Part shown: positions 7,822 through 13,601 of the stretch, piece by piece | How positions within the stretch are numbered: position 1 is the first letter of the stretch | Layout: each line of letters starts with the position of its first letter | DNA from: Pseudomonadota bacterium | GTDB lineage: Bacteria; Pseudomonadota; Alphaproteobacteria; Rhizobiales; Devosiaceae | Assembly (NCBI GenBank): GCA_023427545.1 | Contig: JAEZBF010000069.1 | Span: 1-13,601, forward strand | Reading direction: 5' to 3' | DNA: 13,601 bases | Translations under genes and position numbers: made by a program | The notes under the pieces: model-generated | Told to the model about the DNA's origin: nothing | The model's input: only the letters and a program-made list of their open reading frames with translations | The model's database searches: none

Positions 7822-9791
7822 GTGTTCTCCTCCCTCCTCATCGCCAACCGCGGCGAGATCGCGTGCCGGGTGATCCGGACGGCGAGGCGCCTCGGCATTC
7901 GCACCATCGCTGTCTACTCTGATGCAGACCGCGAGGCGCTGCACGTGAAGATGGCGGACGATGCGGTGCACATCGGGCTATCGCCGGCGCGGGAGAGCTA
8001 TCTCTCGATTGAGAACATCGTGGCGGCGTGCAAGGCCACTGGCGCCGAGGCGGTACACCCCGGCTACGGCTTCCTCAGCGAGAACCCGGCGTTCGCCGCA
8101 GCGCTCAAAAAGGCGGGCATCGTCTTCGTCGGTCCTCCGGTGACGGCCATCGAGGCCATGGGCGACAAGATCACGTCCAAGAAGCTGGCGGCGGCAGCGG
8201 GCGTTTCGACCGTGCCGGGGCAAATGGGGCTGATCGCCGATGCCGACGAGGCGGTGCGGATCGCGAGCGTTATCGGCTACCCGGTGATGATCAAGGCCAG
8301 CGCGGGCGGCGGCGGCAAGGGAATGCGCATCGCCTGGACCGACGAGGAGGCGCGCGAAGGGTTCGAGCGCAGCAAATCGGAGGCTGCGTCATCGTTCGGC
8401 GACGACCGCATCTTCATCGAGAAGTTCGTCACCGAGCCGCGCCACATCGAAATCCAGGTGCTCGGCGACCAGCACGGCAACGTATTGTGGCTGGGCGAAC
8501 GCGAATGCTCGATCCAGCGGCGCAACCAGAAGGTGATCGAGGAGGCGCCGAGCCCGTTCCTCGACGATGCGACGCGCCGCGCCATGGGAGAGCAGGCGGT
8601 CGCACTCAGCAAGGCGGTGGGATACTTTTCCGCCGGAACGGTCGAGTTCATCGTCGATGCGGACCGCAACTTCTACTTCCTCGAGATGAACACGCGGCTG
8701 CAGGTCGAGCATCCGGTGACCGAGCTCACGACGGGACTCGACCTCGTCGAGCTGATGCTGCGCGTCGCGGCGGGCGAGAAGCTGCCGTTCGGGCAGGCTG
8801 ATGTGCGGCGCGACGGCTGGGCCATCGAGAGCCGCATCTATGCCGAGGACCCCGTCCGGAATTTTCTCCCCTCGACCGGCCGGCTGACCCGCTACCGCCC
8901 ACCGCAGGAAAAAGCAGACGCTGCCCACGCCGTGCGAAATGACACCGGCGTTTACGAGGGCGGGGAGATCTCGACCTTCTACGACCCGATGATCGCCAAG
9001 CTCTGCACCTGGGCGCCGACGCGCGCGGAGGCCATCGAGTACATGGCGGCCGCGCTGGATGGCTTCGAGCTCGAGGGCGTAGGCAACAACATCCCGTTCC
9101 TCGCCGCGGTCATGGGCCAGCAGCGCTTTCGCGAGGGGCGCCTGACCACCGGGTACATTGCAGAGGAATTCCCCAACGGGTTCAGTCCTGTCGCGCCGGG
9201 ACCTGAATCTTTCGCGGAGCTTGCGGCTGTCGCTTTCCTCGCCGTGCAGCGCATTGAGGAGCGGCAGGGTACGCCGAGCGGACCCCGCGCCGTGCTGATC
9301 GGTGATAGCCGGATGGAGTTCTCTCCTATGCCGGTTGAGGGCGGCCTGACGCTTGTGCGGGGCGCCGACACGGCAATCACGGTGGTTTCCGGCTGGCGGC
9401 CGGGAGAGCGTGTGATCAGGGCGCGCGTCGGCTCGCGGGAGGTCACGGCGCGCATCGACCGGGTCACCGGTGGGGTGCGGCTTCGCTGCCGCGGGGCAGA
9501 CCTGATCGTCCGCGTGCTCCACCCGCACGTAGCCGACATGGTGGCATTGATGCCCGTGAAGGCTCCGCCCGACCTCAGCCGGTTCCTGCTCTGCCCCATG
9601 CCGGGACAGATCAAGCGCATCGACGTCGCCGAGGGCGATGTCGTCGAGGACGGCCAGCCGCTCGCCATCGTCGAGGCGATGAAGATGGAGAACGTGCTCA
9701 AGGCGGAGAAGCGGGCACGCGTCAGCAAGGTGCGGGTGGTCCCCGGCGCTGTGCTTGCAGTCGACGAGGTCATCATGGAGTTCGAGGCGGT

Positions 9792-9795
<4 letters not shown>
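7822..9795 (+). CDS. pccA: Propionyl-CoA carboxylase alpha chain (biotin carboxylase and biotin carrier)
   Basis: This 657-residue protein carboxylates its own biotin with ATP and bicarbonate and presents it to the beta chain. The biotin carboxylase part begins at once with LLIANRGEIACRV. The ATP-grasp glycine loop KASAGGGGKGM is at 158-168, and active-site residues Glu288, Asn290, Arg292, Gln294, Glu296 and Arg338 fall at the same numbers as in E. coli biotin carboxylase. A linker/BT region follows, then the biotinyl domain with EAMKMEN and biotin-accepting Lys621, 36 residues from the C-terminus as expected. I chose GTG 7822. The same frame is open back to ATG 7648, but those 58 codons lie over DUF2442 in another frame and resemble no carboxylase N-terminus. 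The stop overlaps the mutase start (ATGA). Confidence 0.95.
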
Positions 9796-11911
<2,116 letters not shown>

Positions 11912-11915
<4 letters not shown>

Positions 11916-12337
11916 TCGGCCGCCTCAACCACGTCGCGATTGCCGTACCCGACCTTGCCGCCGCCGCCGCCAGATACCGCGACCTGCTCGGCGCCGATGT
12001 CGGACACGTGCACGAGCTGCCCGAGCATGGGGTGCGGGGCGTCTTCGTCGTCCTCGAGAACAGCAAGATCGAGCTGATGGCGCCACTGGGCGACGGCTCC
12101 CCGATCGCTGCTTTTCTGGAGAAGCACCCCGGTGGGGGCATGCACCACGTCTGCTTCGAGGTGCCCAGCATCGCCAAGGCGGTGCAGCATCTCGTTGCCC
12201 AAGGGGCACGTGTTCTCGGGGACGGGCAACCCAAGATCGGCGCTCATGGGCTGCCGGTCGTCTTCCTTCACCCCAAGGATTTCGACGGCACTCTCATCGA
12301 GCTTGAAGAGGTCAAGCCCGAGATCCTGCCGGCCTGA
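11912..12337 (+). CDS. mce: Methylmalonyl-CoA epimerase
   Basis: This 141-residue member of the vicinal oxygen chelate superfamily interconverts (S)- and (R)-methylmalonyl-CoA, linking the carboxylase product to the mutase substrate. It is two paired beta-alpha-beta-beta-beta modules in length. The metal-ligand positions are visible: His7 in NHVAIAV, Glu54 in SKIEL (commonly Gln or Glu), His79 in MHHVCFEV and Glu130 in LIELEEV. Length is typical. The ATG overlaps the mutase stop, and GGGGAGG (11894-11900) lies 11 bases before it, a somewhat long spacing. Other members of this superfamily, such as glyoxalase, are far less likely given the motifs and the neighbours. Confidence 0.94.
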
Positions 12338-12359
12338 TCGCTTGCCCAAAGCGGCCGCA

Positions 12360-12375
12360 GCGCCTATCTCGGCGC
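12360..12375 (+). repeat. Small hairpin abutting the dus start codon
   Basis: GCGCC (12360-12364) and GGCGC (12371-12375) can pair around a six-base TATCTC loop, ending one base before the ATG at 12377. There is no Shine-Dalgarno-like sequence in the 39-base gap after the epimerase gene. The hairpin may hold back initiation of the downstream gene or be chance in GC-rich DNA. Confidence 0.3.
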
Positions 12376-12376
12376 G

Positions 12377-13372
12377 ATGACCCACGACCTGGCAACGGCG
12401 CGGCGGTTCTCCGTTGCCCCCATGATGGACTGGACGGACCGGCACTGCCGCTACCTCCACCGGCTGCTGACCAAACGCGCTTTGCTGTTCACCGAGATGG
12501 TGACGAGCGCGGCCGTGGTACACGGCGATCGCGAGCGGCTGCTTGGGTTCGATCCGGCCGAGCAGCCCGTCGCGCTGCAGCTCGGCGGCTCCGATCCACA
12601 GGAACTCGCGGCTGCCGCCCGGATTGCCGAGGCCTTCGGCTACGCCGAGATCAACCTCAACGTCGGCTGCCCATCCGACCGCGTGCAGTCGGGCCGCTTC
12701 GGCGCCTGCATGATGGCCGAGCCGGAGCTCGTTGCCGACTGCGTGCGCGCAATGCGCGACGCCACCGGCCTGCCGGTCACGGTTAAATGCCGCATCGGCA
12801 TCGACGAGCAGGATACCGAGGCGCCGCTCGACCGTTTCGCCGATCTCATGATCGCAGCCGGAGCCGATGCGCTCTACGTCCACGCCCGAAAAGCCTGGCT
12901 AAAAGGGCTCTCCCCCAAGGAGAACCGCGAAATCCCGCCGCTCGACTACGACCGTGTGCACCGGCTTGCGGCTCGGTTGGCGCCGTTCCCGGTGATGATC
13001 AACGGCGGCATCAAAACCTTCAAGGCCGTCGAGGAGCATCTCCGGGTCACCTCCGGGGTGATGCTGGGCCGCGCCGCCTATCATGAGCCGATGCTGCTGA
13101 CCCGCGTCGATGCTCTCGTGTATGGCGAACGCGCCGTCGAACCCGATTTGCGAAGTATTGTCGCCGCGATGGCGGACTACGCCGATGACCAGCTCGCGCG
13201 GGGCGCCCGGCTCAACAACATCACGCGCCACATGCTCGGGCTGGCAAATGGCCGCGCCGGCGCCCGTATCTTCCGGCAGATCCTCTCTGTCGAAGCCTGT
13301 CGCCGCGGCGCCGGTCCCGAAATCATCTGGCGCGCCTTCGACGCGCTGGAGCCCGAGCTGGAACTGGTCTGA
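12377..13372 (+). CDS. dusA: tRNA-dihydrouridine synthase, DusA type
   Basis: This 331-residue flavoenzyme reduces uridine to dihydrouridine in the D-loop of tRNA using FMN and NADPH. The FMN-binding start FSVAPMMDWTDRHCR (from residue 11) matches the DusA group, which targets U20/U20a. The motif NVGCPSDRVQSG holds catalytic Cys98, and KCRIG, HARKAWLKGLSPKENR and NGGI follow in the usual order. Length is normal. The ATG at 12377 is kept despite lacking a ribosome binding site, because the next in-frame ATGs (12421 and 12424) fall within the flavin motif. It has no metabolic link to the propionyl-CoA genes and may simply be read through from them. Its stop is ten bases from the end of the convergent deaminase gene, with no terminator between. 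Confidence 0.94.
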   Translation: MTHDLATARRFSVAPMMDWTDRHCRYLHRLLTKRALLFTEMVTSAAVVHGDRERLLGFDPAEQPVALQLGGSDPQELAAAARIAEAFGYAEINLNVGCPSDRVQSGRFGACMMAEPELVADCVRAMRDATGLPVTVKCRIGIDEQDTEAPLDRFADLMIAAGADALYVHARKAWLKGLSPKENREIPPLDYDRVHRLAARLAPFPVMINGGIKTFKAVEEHLRVTSGVMLGRAAYHEPMLLTRVDALVYGERAVEPDLRSIVAAMADYADDQLARGARLNNITRHMLGLANGRAGARIFRQILSVEACRRGAGPEIIWRAFDALEPELELV

Positions 13373-13382
13373 GCGCCTCGGA

Positions 13383-13601
13383 CTACTTGCTGTTCCAGAA
13401 ATCCGCCTGTAGCTGCGCCGCTTCCTCCTGAAGCATCGGGCCGACCACTTCTGTCGGCCGTTGGCCTGCCTCGAAGACGATGTGGCAGGGCAGATCGAGG
13501 GTGGGGTTCTCCTCGTGCGCGCCGGTCTGCGCCTTGAGATCGCGCTCGCTCTGGCCGAAGACGACGCGGCCGATGCCGGCCCAATAGATTGCGCCCGAGC
13601 A
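13383..13601 (-). CDS. Nucleoside deaminase, zinc-dependent (C-terminal part, runs off the window)
   Basis: The last 72 codons of a - strand gene are present; the start lies beyond the right edge. Translation begins at the window edge with CSGAIYWAGIGRVVFGQSER, which matches the segment that follows PCxxC in cytidine/deoxycytidylate deaminase-fold enzymes. The first residue would be the second cysteine of that zinc motif; the PC part and the HAE motif lie off the edge. The tail (ending QADFWNSK) resembles stand-alone guanine/cytosine or general nucleoside deaminases more than TadA, but the substrate cannot be settled from this fragment. It converges on the dus gene. The stop is TAG, read as CTA at 13383-13385 on the + strand. 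Confidence 0.85.
   Translation of the reverse strand, partial: CSGAIYWAGIGRVVFGQSERDLKAQTGAHEENPTLDLPCHIVFEAGQRPTEVVGPMLQEEAAQLQADFWNSK

Noticed and set aside
13177..13584. A - strand frame over the end of dus and the deaminase fragment
   Set aside because: It is in a different frame from the deaminase motifs and overlaps the end of dus; the frame ending at 13383 gives the recognisable CSGAIYWAGIGRVVFG sequence.

Overview
The window is a 13.6-kb GC-rich stretch of bacterial chromosome, coding almost end to end on the + strand. Gene order, protein style and base composition suggest an alphaproteobacterium, probably of the sphingomonad/Erythrobacter type. That placement is inferred from gene content, not from a marker gene. 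No RNA genes, insertion sequences, CRISPR arrays or attachment sites are visible.

Region 1 (1-1250): a gene for a periplasmic TRAP-type solute-binding protein with a Tat-like signal peptide and a strong ribosome binding site, followed by a terminator-like hairpin. The TRAP membrane subunits are not in the window.

Region 2 (1251-5717): four tightly coupled genes with ATGA/GTGA stop-start overlaps. They encode a feruloyl-CoA-synthase-type acid:CoA ligase, a thiolase, an HSD10-like short-chain dehydrogenase and a crotonase. Together these supply one complete turn of CoA-dependent beta-oxidation: activation, hydration, oxidation and thiolysis. With the binding protein, the layout suggests uptake and side-chain shortening of an aryl-propenoate or similar acid.

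Region 3 (5778-12337): a complete propionyl-CoA to succinyl-CoA module: propionyl-CoA carboxylase beta chain, carboxylase alpha chain (biotin carboxylase plus biotin carrier), a one-chain B12-dependent methylmalonyl-CoA mutase and methylmalonyl-CoA epimerase. Two small genes of the DUF4160 and DUF2442 families sit between the two carboxylase subunit genes, close enough to be co-transcribed. They are the least understood part of the window.

Region 4 (12338-13601): a tRNA-dihydrouridine synthase of the DusA type, then, convergent on the - strand, the C-terminal part of a zinc-dependent nucleoside deaminase that runs off the right edge.

Working model (inference): an acid enters through a TRAP system, is activated to a CoA thioester and is shortened by beta-oxidation. 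The propionyl-CoA module feeds a C3 product into the TCA cycle as succinyl-CoA. The HSD10-like dehydrogenase, whose animal relative acts on 2-methyl-3-hydroxyacyl-CoA, gives a specific reason why such a pathway might release propionyl-CoA.
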